Source: Hemileia vastatrix (lineage: Eukaryota > Basidiomycota > Pucciniomycetes > Pucciniales > Zaghouaniaceae). Taken from it: DNA of 64,000 nucleotides. The notes beneath the pieces were generated by a model. The model saw only the letters and a program-made list of their open reading frames with translations, did not search any database and was not told the DNA's origin. The translations under genes were made by a program, and so were the position numbers. Every line of letters begins with the position of its first letter. The stretch's first letter is position 1. Location of the stretch: the NCBI GenBank assembly GCA_030280995.1, contig JASXTE010000045.1:1-64000 (forward strand), given 5' to 3'. Positions 1 through 10,465 of the stretch are shown one piece after another.

Positions 1-481
1 GATAACTCCTGGAAGATGATACTATTGTCACCAACTATGGCGGTCAGCCGAAATCTCTTTTTGTTAACTTTATTATTCTGGATGAGCTTACGTGAAATGA
101 CCATTGAAACAATATGTGCATCAATCGAACTCCATAGCTGACATCCAATCAATGGTTCCGATGTTCAAATCACCCGAAACTCTTGATCATCAAACATATT
201 CGGTGGTTCTTGGATCGGTGATAAGCCTCGAAGAAACTGAGAAAACCACTCACTGTACTCGGTCAAAAACCAAAATGAAATTGTTTTATTTATGGACTGA
301 TCAAAAAAAATCAATAAAGTAAAATACTTCCTCCATCAACGAATAGATTAAATCACCCCTTCTTGTTGCGCTTATTTTTAATTCTGGTTATTACCGAATG
401 TTCAAACTCAAGATGGTACAGTTTACATGAACATGAATGAGTTGACATAAGCTCAGACAATTTTGATGTTCTCATCAGAGG
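1..481. other. Window edge, no gene assigned
   Basis: Only short open frames are present. The first 100 bases are open on the minus strand, so they could be part of an exon of a gene running off the window, but I recognise no family. The rest looks like the 3' flank of the carrier gene that ends at 482. Confidence 0.4.
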
Positions 482-1745
482 TTATATCTTCGATAGGCAT
501 AGTGGACTGCCACCAGAATCAAAAATCATATGAATGGTGTATGTAGTAGCATAAAGAAATTCATTGTCCCGCATGTATTGATACATGTAATTATAGCTTA
601 CTTGAGAAAGTATTGGTATGGTGATGAAAAGAGCGCAAATACGATCCGTAATGTTGATTTTCTGACGCAAATATGAGAAAATAGCTGGAGTAAGACAAGT
701 AAGTCCAGATACCAGTAGACTAATTCCAATAGATTGGATGTGCCATGGAGACCTCCAAGTTGAGAACTGAGCGATTGAATTTCCAATCAAAATCAGAGTT
801 AAACAACCGTAAATCATCTTTGTTGGAAAGACAAAAGCTGCCATGAATATCGAAATGAATGAAGAAATTGTTGGAGCTTTTTGCCAAATCTCGGCAATTA
901 TATCTGAGTCATGTACATGGCTAATGATTAAAGCAGACAAGTACATCGAAAATTCTCTACCGATGAAAAGGGCACAACCAACCAAAATCATCACAAGTAG
1001 ATATGATTTTGGAATATATTGTTTTGTTGAGCAATTCGCTGGAGAAGGTAAACCTGTTGAATCGACTGGATCCAGTTGATATTCATCAGTTGACATGATT
1101 GATGACTGATTGACATCGGCTGTGGATGAAAACTGTTCTTCTTTTATCAGTATAATCTGAAGAATTCCTAAGACTATGAGTAATAAGATATTGCTGCACA
1201 AAGTGGAGAAAAATGAGGGTGGTACTCATGATCAAAGGGGGACAAAAGATACGGTCCTAAATAGTTCACTAAAAATATTCCACAATATTGGGTAAAGTAC
1301 AAAGAATGCATGAACATCGGGCAATCTTTCTGCCACAGATCTAATATACTCGTGACCAATGATACTTCGATGCCAACTGATGAAAGTCCCATCATTATAC
1401 AAACGACGTAGTAATAGAAATTACTGGATGTGTATGATATAATCATGCTTACCAAAGCCATGTTGAAGGTGCAAAAAGTTAATATCCATTTTCGACTTAT
1501 AAACTGTGACATAATCAAGGCTGAAATTGGGTTGATTGTAATGAAGGGAAAGAAAATTCATCATTATTGAAATTGAACATACCTGAACCACATATGAATG
1601 ATAATAATTCAAAAGCTGATCCGAGAGCGTATACATTGGAAGACACTCCACTATGGTAAATTTTATTCATTTCGGTACATCCTAACGCGAAAAAAGTCAA
1701 ACAGTGGATTGTTGTCAAATGTGACTTTCTTGTTTCAAGCGACAT
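482..1745 (-). CDS. MFS sugar carrier-like protein (MFSD4/NAGLT1 type)
   Basis: Predicted multi-pass membrane carrier of the major facilitator superfamily, closest by eye to the MFSD4/sodium-dependent glucose transporter 1 group. Exons: 1745-1583, 1520-1226 and 1193-482, giving 389 residues. Exon 1 carries LTTIHCLTFFALGC and SSNVYALGSAF, typical of the first two helices. Exon 2 has ISRKWILTF followed by paired hydrophobic helices. The last exon has at least four more helices after an acidic, Ser-rich loop. The 1583/1520 splice has good GT-AG sites and keeps frame. The 1226/1193 gap is only 32 nt: it has GT..AG ends and a pyrimidine tract, and removing it restores frame. It is either a tiny intron or a frameshift. 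The protein is shorter than the usual 450-500 residues, so a decaying or reduced paralogue is possible. Substrate unknown. Confidence 0.6.
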
Positions 1746-2321
1746 TTTTTGGCACAGTAAATGAGTTAATGTTAACCTCGATGGCTATTGATGGCTATTG
1801 ATGTTAAATGTCGACGTTGTATTTGTGGACGTTGTCAAAGTGGGTGATCACTGAATATCATCTCATTGGTTGTCATGATGTCATGATGTGAACAATTACT
1901 TTTTCGAATTATCAGTGATTATCAGTGACAATGACAATGGAATGACAAATCAATAATTTTGATAGTGTAATACTTAACAATTGCACCATTCAATGGCAAA
2001 TCAACTGACAACTGATTGATCATTCATTTATCCTCTTTCTAATCACATGGTATCTGCTCCAAACAGGACTGAGCTAAGTTATTTTCCAAGTAAGACATGC
2101 ATATCCCACACACTTCAAATTACTAAAAAGTTATTCGGTAAAGAAGATATTTAATAATTCTTCGAGTATGAAAAATTCAAAAAGAAAAGTAAATACTCAT
2201 TCAATTGAGTGTTCTTGATGATCGTGTTAAAATTGAATTTGGTTTTTACATAAAAGCGATTTCATAATTGATTTTACGCTCAATTGAATGTAAATCACAA
2301 AGAGTAATGATGAAGATGCAT
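1746..2321. other. Intergenic region
   Basis: This is the upstream side of the carrier gene and the downstream side of the RING gene. It is AT-rich with short direct repeats such as the doubled 'gatggctattgatggctattgatg' unit near 1780-1803 and 'atgtcatgatgt' near 1876. I see no coding potential. Confidence 0.5.
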
Positions 2322-3440
2322 TCAAGACATCATCCATGGAGGGACACAAGCTCGAATGGTCGAAATCATGCCGTTGGAAGAGTTGTTGGTGTTTTCATTG
2401 GTTGGTGATTCACTGAGTGAAGTTGCTGTTGTTGATTCAGTTGATGTAGATGATAAGTCGATAGATCCTTCAACTCGAGTTGAATAGTACTCGCCACAGA
2501 TAAAGACAACAACTCCTTTTGGCCAAAGGTCTGCTTTGAGTATTTTGACCGAATCTGATTTGAAGACAGTGACTCTGAAGTCATTTTTCCATCCTCGGCA
2601 GAGAGCTTCTTTGCACGAAATAGTATTGATACCTTCGCGAATCAAGTATTCTTGTAAAGTTCCTGGTGTGATGGTTCTTTCCAAGTTAGAAATGTAAATT
2701 TCAACTGTTGTTTCTTCGGTCAACTGATCCTTGACACTGTTGGATTCATCAACACTTGCATCGTCAATGGCTTCAGACAGAGAATAAAGGAAAGATGAAT
2801 CAGTCGAGTCAGGACTTCTGTTGCCCGCCAAGTTGAGTATTTGTTTGATGGGAATTTCCAAGTTCTTGATTGAACTTTTCAAATAGTCATAACGTTCATT
2901 TAACGAAGTAAGAGATGATTGATTGTTTCGACTCAATTCTTTGTGTTCATCTGCAATAGCAATCAAATTGGCAAGAGCTGACTTCAAATCGTTGATTTCT
3001 TTTTGCTGGGAAAAGAGTAAACTACGTAAATCTCGAATGCAATCATGTTTTTCGAGTAAATTTTTGGGTACTGAAGCACCACAATGTTTAGGACATGGAA
3101 CTGGATGTTCAGGATTGTAAGTGCAGTTAGATCGATGAATGGGTAATTCTTCTAGTGGAATGACTTCCGAACATCCAGAATAATGAAAGTCACATTTGAT
3201 TCTCAGGTGGTTCAATAAGTTTCGTACTATCCTTGGAATAGGTTGAAGTTGGTTTGATTTAAGATGATTACGATCAACTGGACAAGATTCTGAATTATTC
3301 ATCCATTCGATGATACATTTTCGACAATAAACATGTTCACATCCAGTTCCTTGAAGTGGATCTTCTAGAACTCCACAACAGATGGGACATTTGAGTTCTT
3401 CATCGATGTCACAGGTGAATCTGTCTAAATCGAAACCCAT
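2322..3440 (-). CDS. RNF41/NRDP1-like RING E3 ubiquitin ligase with added C-terminal domain
   Basis: Single-exon gene of 372 residues starting MGFDLDRF, very like the RNF41 (NRDP1) start. A C3HC4 RING lies at about residues 18-58 (CPICCGVLEDP, CEHVYCRKC, CPVDR), followed by a TRAF-type/SIAH-like zinc finger region at about 80-135 (CDFHYSGCSEVI, CPKHCG). A coiled coil follows at about 140-200. By family knowledge it should transfer ubiquitin to selected receptors. The usual RNF41 C-terminal substrate-binding domain is not recognisable. In its place, residues about 245-325 form a small alpha/beta-looking domain with the pattern ISNL..TLQEYL..FRVTV..LWPKGV, then a Ser/Thr-rich tail. That pattern recalls the RRM-like domain of arthropod LINE ORF1 proteins, so substrate recognition may differ from RNF41. 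Confidence 0.8.
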   Translation of the reverse strand: MGFDLDRFTCDIDEELKCPICCGVLEDPLQGTGCEHVYCRKCIIEWMNNSESCPVDRNHLKSNQLQPIPRIVRNLLNHLRIKCDFHYSGCSEVIPLEELPIHRSNCTYNPEHPVPCPKHCGASVPKNLLEKHDCIRDLRSLLFSQQKEINDLKSALANLIAIADEHKELSRNNQSSLTSLNERYDYLKSSIKNLEIPIKQILNLAGNRSPDSTDSSFLYSLSEAIDDASVDESNSVKDQLTEETTVEIYISNLERTITPGTLQEYLIREGINTISCKEALCRGWKNDFRVTVFKSDSVKILKADLWPKGVVVFICGEYYSTRVEGSIDLSSTSTESTTATSLSESPTNENTNNSSNGMISTIRACVPPWMMS

Positions 3441-4478
3441 TTTTGGTTAGACAAATTTAAATATAAAGATTAGTATTCAATTGGCGATGGTAAAGTAATG
3501 AAATGTTGTTTCTTTTGGCAGTGAATGAAAGTTATCCTTGATGTGGTTAAACAATAACCTTGTTGAAACTCATGGTAGTGTAATACTGAAGTTTTTGAGC
3601 AGTTGAAATTTACTCAAGTTAACAATTGTTGAGGTGCACGGATTGTGTCCTTGTTCATTGTAATTCAGGCATTTTGCTTGAGAAACTGCCTTGGAGAGTG
3701 ATTTTTAGCTCAATGATCACAGGGACTATTCAAATGTTGTTAAAATGTCAATGGATGGACGATTTAACACCAGTAGATTGTAACTTGCGTGATTCTTTGT
3801 TACCAGTCACGTGTTAACTTGGTCAGTCCAATGTCCAGTTAAGCTGGTGTTTATGTTTTGTTTGTTGATTATTTGGATAGTCTTTAAGGATCAGCTGATC
3901 TTAACAGATATAAATTGAAGCTACTTCAACTAATTGATGGTCCAGATGAATCTTCTTCAGGCCTGAAGTAAAGAGATGAATGGTGATGGCGGAGAAGATG
4001 AGACAAAGAACATGTGTATCAGCGAATGAAATGGTAGAGGTGTATACTGAGTACAAATGTTTTCTTTCAAAGGTTATCTGTGAGCATGTAGGCAAGAAAC
4101 TGAAGAATATTGAATCAAGAAAGAAACAACAAACTGGATTTGGCCTCAAAGTAAGACTGGTCCCAATCCCGAAAGCGAATTACTCAGGAGGAGGGAAGTT
4201 TGACTCTCTCAATGAAACAAGTAACACAAGTCGCTCGTCTCTCAATTATACTACCATGTCAAGTTGATTTCCTCCTTGCCGACATCAGCGATCAGTTAAC
4301 TCATTTACTACATAATTAAATGAAATATCATTCAAAATTTTCGATATTTAAATATGAAATATTTAATAAGGATCAAGAAAATGGAATAATATATGTGAAA
4401 ATAGAATCTATTAGGTAATGATAATACAGTGAATTACATGTTCATGCAAAGAGTGTAGTGTTTGACAAGAATGTATGT
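3441..4478. other. Intergenic region
   Basis: Between the start of the RING gene and the end of SMC6, both on the minus strand. It holds one open frame on the plus strand (listed separately at 3980) and otherwise AT-rich sequence without recognisable features. Confidence 0.4.
3980..4267 (+). CDS. Unrecognised small open frame
   Basis: An ATG-initiated frame of 95 residues, rich in Lys, Ser and Asn, with no signal peptide, membrane segment or motif that I recognise. Its middle part contains both a splice-acceptor-like run (tttctttcaaag near 4062-4073) and a donor-like site (caaagtaag near 4146), so part of it may be an exon of a small gene. Codon use is not clearly coding. It may be chance; kept because the stretch between two real genes otherwise has no explanation. 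Confidence 0.2.
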   Translation: MVMAEKMRQRTCVSANEMVEVYTEYKCFLSKVICEHVGKKLKNIESRKKQQTGFGLKVRLVPIPKANYSGGGKFDSLNETSNTSRSSLNYTTMSS

Positions 4479-7400
4479 TTAATCGGTCTCATCACCATCA
4501 TGGTCATCATCACCAGTATCTCCAACAGGTCGAGGCATGTTATGTATCACAATTTCATCTTTTTTCAGATGATCTTTGCACATTGGAAGGGGAGATAGGA
4601 AAATATATTGACGGCCTTTTTCAAATGCAGCATCCACCAACATGTCCAAGGCCACTTGACGGGTGATCATGTCCATGAAAACATCGACTTCGTCCAAAAT
4701 GCAAAATGGTGAATTGCAACCCTCCCAAAGGGCTAACAAGAAAGCCACTGTCGAGTATGACCTTTCTCCACCAGATAATGATCGAGTGTCACTGTAACCA
4801 GATGTGCCTCGGGATGATTGTTTTTTTGTCACAGCAGCTTTTGGATTCACATACAAGTTGAGGGTTGGTGGTTGATCCCTTGTTCCATGGTCGATTTGAA
4901 GTTCACCTTCATAATTAAGCTGACCCAAGCATCTCTGGAATTGCTTTCTCATGTCTTTGCAAACCTGTTCACGGTGAGAATAAAGCAGTTTACGCCTCTG
5001 ATCCAAACTCAATTGTAAAGTAGCAATGCATTTGTCCAAACTGTCACAAGTGTCATTAATTTTTGTGAGTCTTCCTTGAACTTCATTGTTTTTAGCTGTT
5101 AACTCTTCTCTTGTACCGATTTCTGCTTCAGACTCTTGAATTTGTTTTTCGAGCTGCTGGATCTGTATCATTATTTGTTCTGTACTGGACTCAGAGGAAA
5201 TTCTTTCACCTTGCAATTGGGACAATTCTTCATCAACTTGTGCTTGTAGAAAGTCACGCTTTTTCTCTTCAGCTGAAATTTGTGACTTCTTTTCTTCAAT
5301 TCTACGAACGTCATAATTTATTTTGAATTTTTTTATCTTGTCATCGATGTCCTGAATGGTAGAAGCGAGGATAGATTTTTGTTTGACGAGTTTGTTACGT
5401 TTTTCATCTGAGCCGTTTCTTTGATTACCCAAGGTTAAATCGAGTTGTTCATTCAATTCATCTTTCTTCTCATTGAGTTCTCCAAGTGTTTTTTCAATAG
5501 ACAACTTGATTTCCATGTTTTCATCCAACTCAGTTTGCAAAGTTTGTAATTCAACAGGACGATTTTCTTCAGCTGCTGCTTCTTCTAATTTTCGATATTC
5601 ACTTTTGAGTTCTCTCAATTGAGTTTTCATTGAGTCAATTTCGGTTTCCAATTGCTTGACAACTTCTGAATCATCGGCAATCTTATCGTTCAGTTGTTTC
5701 TCTTCTTCAATATACTGACTGGATTCTTTTTTCAATGTAGCGAGTTGGTTTTCACAAAATCGAACTTGACCAGAAACATCAGTTGAAAATATGTTGTCAG
5801 TTCGACCTGAGTACGGATAACTTCGGAATACTTTGTTCAAAGTAGTTGGATAGAACTGAGTACCATCAGATGAGTAAGCAGTTTTACAATTTGCGGGAAC
5901 AGTTTGATGATTTAAAAGTACGGTTGTAGCTTCATCAGCGTCAGGAATATAAGCGATGGTTTCTAGTGCAGCCTTGTCAATTAGTACATTGAAAGCATTG
6001 GGGTCGGACAAACTAATTAAATCTACAAATGATTTATACTCTGGATGTTTGACTTTGTTGGGCGCCACATTAAATTTGTCTGATCGAAATTTACGAACGA
6101 TGATCTGAGGACACCTTTCACCACGTGGAATTGTATCAGAAATCAAATTACGAAGTTTTCGACCATCTTCATTGTTGTCACAGGCATAGGCAAAGACAAG
6201 TCCTTTAAGGGCAGACATGATGGCAGTGTGACATCTACTTTCATTCAAAGTGATGTAAGCTCCTAAAGGACCAATTGGTTTAACATTGAAAAGACCTTTT
6301 TTCATCGCCTCTTCGATTTTTTTATGGATCACTGGTGAGAAACGCCAAACGGATGCACCGAAATCTGCAGTTTTAGCAGATTTCAAATCTCTTATACGAC
6401 CTTCAGCCTGACGAATTTCGTGGCTAATTCGCAGCTTGGAGGATCTTATACCTTCTAACTTGGATTTACTCGAAGAAATTTGTCTACCAATAGATTCATA
6501 TTCCCCATTTTTATGGCGGAGATCATCACTTAATTGTTCAATGTTAGTTCTGGTTTCGATCAACTTTAGTTTTCTTTCCTTACCTTTTTCTTCAGCATCG
6601 GATTGAGAGGTTTTGTTTTCTTTTTCGAGTGAGTCTCGTAATGCCTTAACTTTGGCATCCACTTCGTTGAGTTTTTTGGTATTTCTTTTGATTTCATTTT
6701 GGACTTCAGCGATTGCACGCTTGACTTTCTCAACTTGTTCACACAGAGAACGATATTCTTCAGAAACACTTTGAATCTGTTCACTAATCTGCGATACTTC
6801 ATCTTGTGCTGATTGTTTTTCTTTGTTGAACTTTTCGATTTTAGTCGACAGGTCCATTTGAGATTCCTCGAGTTCTCTCAATTGGTTCTTCAAAGTTGAA
6901 ATTATATTTTCCTTTTTTCCTAATTCTTTCTCTAAGTTGATCACTTGAACCCATTTCAATTCAAATCTCTTTGTCTCGAGTTTTTCTTTCATCCTGTCAA
7001 TTGAATGAAGTTGCTGGACTTTTCGATTCAATGCGCGAGCTTCTTCCTCCATGTCTTTTTTGACGCGGCCTTTTTGTTCCCTAGTTTTGCGTGCTTGAAC
7101 AAGATCTTCTTTGGTCTTGACAAGGGCTAATCTCAGTTCTTCAATGTTAGTGGCGTTCATGAAAAATTTGTACTTGTCCTTGGGATTTTTAGAATTCAGG
7201 AAATTACGTGAAATCTCCTGGTTAAGCAGAACAACCGGATTTTCTACTTGAATGGCGAAAAAACGTAGTATGTCTTTGAGATCTTTAGATTTGTTAGACA
7301 GGGTTTGTTTATTAGAATTCTTGATTGCATAGGTAGATGTGTTTCCAGATATATTTTTTGCCAAGGTTCGTTCGATGATTATTTCTTTACCATATTTCTT

Positions 7401-7853
7401 AAACATATAAGACTGCTCTTCATCATCATTCCAGTTGTTAAGAGTGATGGTTATTCTTGCTTTGCTTTGGCCTTCTTTGATGAATTTGGCAAAATTAGAG
7501 CCTCTGGATGTGGCTGATGATCGACTACCCAGGACTAACATAATAGCAGACAAAATAGCAGATTTGCCTGATCCATTACGACCAATAACAAAATTGACTT
7601 TGGGACCAAATTTAATTTCAAAACGTTCGTGGCACATAAAATTTATCATCTCAATAGCTTTGATAGATCCAAGTGAATCCACGGCTTTAAGATTAGGTTC
7701 GGTGACATCTTGAGTCTGAGTAAGTCTAGAACGTTTTGCTGGACTACCAGAAAAATATTCAACATCAGAATCATCTGAAGGAATGATATCGTTGGGATCT
7801 TCTAAATTAATTCCAGGATTAACATCTGAATTAGAGTCAGAATCTTCATCCAT
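4479..7853 (-). CDS. SMC6: SMC6, structural maintenance of chromosomes protein 6
   Basis: Single-exon gene of 1124 residues, close to the usual length. The N-terminal ATPase half has Walker A GRNGSGKS at 91-98 after an acidic leader. Long coiled coils at about 230-480 and 690-990 flank a hinge region at about 490-680. The C-terminal half has the ABC signature LSGGERS near 1023 and Walker B FCILDEVDVFMD near 1045. SMC6 pairs with SMC5 and Nse subunits in the nucleus, where the complex handles recombination intermediates and stalled forks. I chose the ATG at 7853 (MDEDSD) because the acidic leader fits the family. The open frame continues 29 codons upstream, but that part is hydrophobic and unlike SMC6. 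It lies divergent to the Met/Gly-rich gene at 8687. Confidence 0.93.
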   Translation of the reverse strand: MDEDSDSNSDVNPGINLEDPNDIIPSDDSDVEYFSGSPAKRSRLTQTQDVTEPNLKAVDSLGSIKAIEMINFMCHERFEIKFGPKVNFVIGRNGSGKSAILSAIMLVLGSRSSATSRGSNFAKFIKEGQSKARITITLNNWNDDEEQSYMFKKYGKEIIIERTLAKNISGNTSTYAIKNSNKQTLSNKSKDLKDILRFFAIQVENPVVLLNQEISRNFLNSKNPKDKYKFFMNATNIEELRLALVKTKEDLVQARKTREQKGRVKKDMEEEARALNRKVQQLHSIDRMKEKLETKRFELKWVQVINLEKELGKKENIISTLKNQLRELEESQMDLSTKIEKFNKEKQSAQDEVSQISEQIQSVSEEYRSLCEQVEKVKRAIAEVQNEIKRNTKKLNEVDAKVKALRDSLEKENKTSQSDAEEKGKERKLKLIETRTNIEQLSDDLRHKNGEYESIGRQISSSKSKLEGIRSSKLRISHEIRQAEGRIRDLKSAKTADFGASVWRFSPVIHKKIEEAMKKGLFNVKPIGPLGAYITLNESRCHTAIMSALKGLVFAYACDNNEDGRKLRNLISDTIPRGERCPQIIVRKFRSDKFNVAPNKVKHPEYKSFVDLISLSDPNAFNVLIDKAALETIAYIPDADEATTVLLNHQTVPANCKTAYSSDGTQFYPTTLNKVFRSYPYSGRTDNIFSTDVSGQVRFCENQLATLKKESSQYIEEEKQLNDKIADDSEVVKQLETEIDSMKTQLRELKSEYRKLEEAAAEENRPVELQTLQTELDENMEIKLSIEKTLGELNEKKDELNEQLDLTLGNQRNGSDEKRNKLVKQKSILASTIQDIDDKIKKFKINYDVRRIEEKKSQISAEEKKRDFLQAQVDEELSQLQGERISSESSTEQIMIQIQQLEKQIQESEAEIGTREELTAKNNEVQGRLTKINDTCDSLDKCIATLQLSLDQRRKLLYSHREQVCKDMRKQFQRCLGQLNYEGELQIDHGTRDQPPTLNLYVNPKAAVTKKQSSRGTSGYSDTRSLSGGERSYSTVAFLLALWEGCNSPFCILDEVDVFMDMITRQVALDMLVDAAFEKGRQYIFLSPLPMCKDHLKKDEIVIHNMPRPVGDTGDDDHDGDETD

Positions 7854-8686
7854 CGTTCGTTGAAGATAATTCAGATGGCAAATGACGGCGGTGTTTTGGT
7901 GGGAAAAGCATGTGCAAGAAAGAGGGAGCAAGAGTAGCAAAGAACAGTCCTGTCATCTGGTTGACAAGTTTCGGATATACTTTTACAATTTGTTTTCATC
8001 AAATCAACCAACTGTATTGTATCTTTTTGAATTAAATGAAATACCTTTAGAAAAACTAAGACAATTTAGGAATATGCTAAGCAATGAATCACCAGTTTTC
8101 ATAGTTATATCGTCGTCTAAGAAACAATGAGAATGGAAAAATAGTTGAATTATCGACAAAAAAGTTGAAATTCACGATTTGACTGCTAAGACAGCTGATT
8201 GTTGAACAACTTGTTATTGCATCACCGGTATACCACTTGACATCGATTATGACTTTTAAAGTGTCGATTGTGGCTCATTACTTTATGAAAGTACTTCGTA
8301 AAATGTTTTTTTTCGTGTTATAATTAATTGTATTAAATCAGTCTAACGGTCATATTTTTTTTCCCTCTCAAAAGAATTTTTGTATTTTAAACTTGTATTT
8401 TCAATGATGAAATCATAAGCTATCACGTTAGTTAGTCACGCTTTACCGCAATTAAGGTCGAACTTGGTTGGATAAGTGAAGAAAGATGGTCTAAAGAATA
8501 TCACATCGGATCATCCTTGTAGAAGTTTAACAACTTTTTCATAGAAAAATATCATAACGAATAGGAAAAAAAACCTACTCTTCACTTGTCGATTCAGTAC
8601 AATTACAGGTCATTTAAAGCTATATAATCGATGTAAGTGATTATGATTTAATTATTTTCAATCTGTAGCTTCATGTGTAAGTGTCG
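7854..8686. promoter_or_regulatory. Divergent intergenic region, SMC6 / Met-Gly-rich gene
   Basis: About 830 bp between two divergent starts, so it should carry both promoters. It is AT-rich. A plus-strand frame at 7882-8130 shows no family features and overlaps the SMC6 leader. No defined element is evident. Confidence 0.4.
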
Positions 8687-9507
8687 ATGGCCAAAAAGTT
8701 GCTCCATTCACTGATTATTGCCACAATGTGGACCATCAGTGTGGGCAAAATGAAGGAAATGATGATGGGAGGTAGTGAATCTGGTGGTATGGAAGTCATG
8801 GTTATGGGTTCTGACGGTAAAATGATGAGGTAAGTGTTAATGATCTCACATGTAATCATTGTAATCTAATTTTTGTTTCTTTCCATAGCGGTGGTGGAAT
8901 GATGATGATGGGAGGTGGTGGTGGTGGTGGTATGGGTGGAGGTGGTGGAGGAGGAAAGAAGAAAAAAGGTGGTGGTGGTGGAACTGTAAGTATATCCATT
9001 GATTCATCTATCAGTTATCAGTAATTTTGCTTGTTCAATTAAATCATTATATCTTAGGTGATGATCATGATGCCTCCAGCCTCTGATTCAGGTGGAAAAG
9101 GTGGCGAAGAGTATCCAAGTTCTAGTCCACCATATCCAATGCCGATGCCACATTATTATCCTGAAATGATGATGGAATATCCACCAAAGATGATGATGGA
9201 CTATCCACCTAAAATGATGATGGAATATTCACCCAAAATGATGCAAAGTTCTAAACAGTCTGACAGTTGTCATCAAATGGTAAACATTTGCAATGAAAAA
9301 GGAGTTGAAGCTATGATGTCGAAGATGAAAGCTGCAGTCAAAGAATCTGTTCAAGAAGCAATGAAAAAAACTATGAAACAAATGAATAAAAAAGGAAAAA
9401 ATGAAATGATGAAAGAATCTATCAAGAACTCGATGAAAGAAGCCCTAAGAGATGCAATGACTATGAAGCCAAGTCCCTACATGTCTATGATGCCTATGGG
9501 TGATTGA
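8687..9507 (+). CDS. Secreted Met/Gly-rich low-complexity protein
   Basis: Three exons (8687-8829, 8889-8985, 9058-9507) join in frame with clean gtaag donors and ttag/atag acceptors to give about 229 residues. It opens with a signal peptide (MAKKLLHSLIIATMWTISVG). Exon 1 continues with Met and Gly clusters. Exon 2 is almost pure Gly with MMMM and a KKKK patch. Exon 3 has three near repeats of the form YPPKMMM, then a Lys/Met-rich, probably helical region (MKKTMKQMNKKGK) with a few Glu, ending MSMMPMGD. Only two Cys are visible in the mature chain. No family is recognised. Secretion plus extreme composition suggests a structural, silk-like, cuticular or metal-binding role, but that is inference. 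A poly(A) signal follows at 9594. Confidence 0.75.
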
Positions 9508-10465
9508 ACTCAGCAAATTATTTTCTTCAATGTAAAATACTTCTTGATTGTGCCTAATACATTAACTACAATCTAATCTTTAACTCCAAAGACAATAAAG
9601 ATTGGCAAATATTCTCAATTAAGTTATTGTTTTGATCATTTCGTTTAACAAATTCGTTTGAAAATTAGGCTTGATTTGTGATAAATCGATCGGAATTCCT
9701 TCATCAGAATGATTTCATTGAGAATCGATTTGAGAATTAATGGTCGATGTAATTTTAGATGGAAAATCTGACTCCGATTGGATAGATCAACAATCTCAAT
9801 CCAGTCAGCACAATTTACCAAATAGTTTCAAGTAATACAGATAACTCAGTGATTGTGTACAAGCAAATGGACAGTTTTGTGTAAAAAAACATCCGTTCAT
9901 TTGATTATTTTGTTGTTTTATGCTTGTTATAGTGATTTTTGTACAGTTTTCAATTGCTTTTCCAAAATTATCCATTTAATCCCGTCAAGTAAAATTAAAG
10001 TGCATGAAGGCGAAAGAACTGCCTTGAAGGAGTTTTCATTTTATTTGCCCGGTTCAAACTGGTCTTACAACTAAAGCTAAACTAAAGACCAGCTAATCCT
10101 TGAACATTTCCTCCTCATCAACATCTTTTTGCTCTTCTTCTTCTTTCTACTTGTTGATGCTAGACACAAGAGTGAAGATTGAGCAGCAAATGGACTCACA
10201 GTCATTGCAAAGACATCACCTGCATCACCTGCATCACGTGAAACTCGCTTTAATAGCAAATAGTTAGACAACATTATTGAAGCATCTTAATTTTTGTCTT
10301 GAGTGAATTCTATTGAACTAAAATTTGTTGTTACAAGTTGAATCATCAGTTACCATTCGACATTCACATCATCATCATCATCATCATCATCTTTTTTGAC
10401 CATTTTATTTGAGTTAGTTGTGTGTATCAACAACATTTTATCACATCAGGTGAAATTTTTGCACG
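9508..10465. other. Intergenic region
   Basis: 3' flank of the Met/Gly-rich gene and upstream region of the TMEM79-like gene. It includes a short (CAT)n run at about 10369-10391 just before the next start. No coding frame with family features. Confidence 0.4.
9594..9599 (+). terminator. Poly(A) signal AATAAA
   Basis: Canonical hexamer 87 bp after the stop of the Met/Gly-rich gene, on its coding strand. Confidence 0.5.

Noticed and set aside
7854..7940. N-terminal extension of SMC6
   Set aside because: The extra 29 residues are hydrophobic and Cys-rich, unlike SMC6; the acidic MDEDSD start fits the family better.
7882..8130. 82-codon plus-strand frame upstream of SMC6
   Set aside because: Overlaps the SMC6 leader on the other strand and shows no family resemblance.
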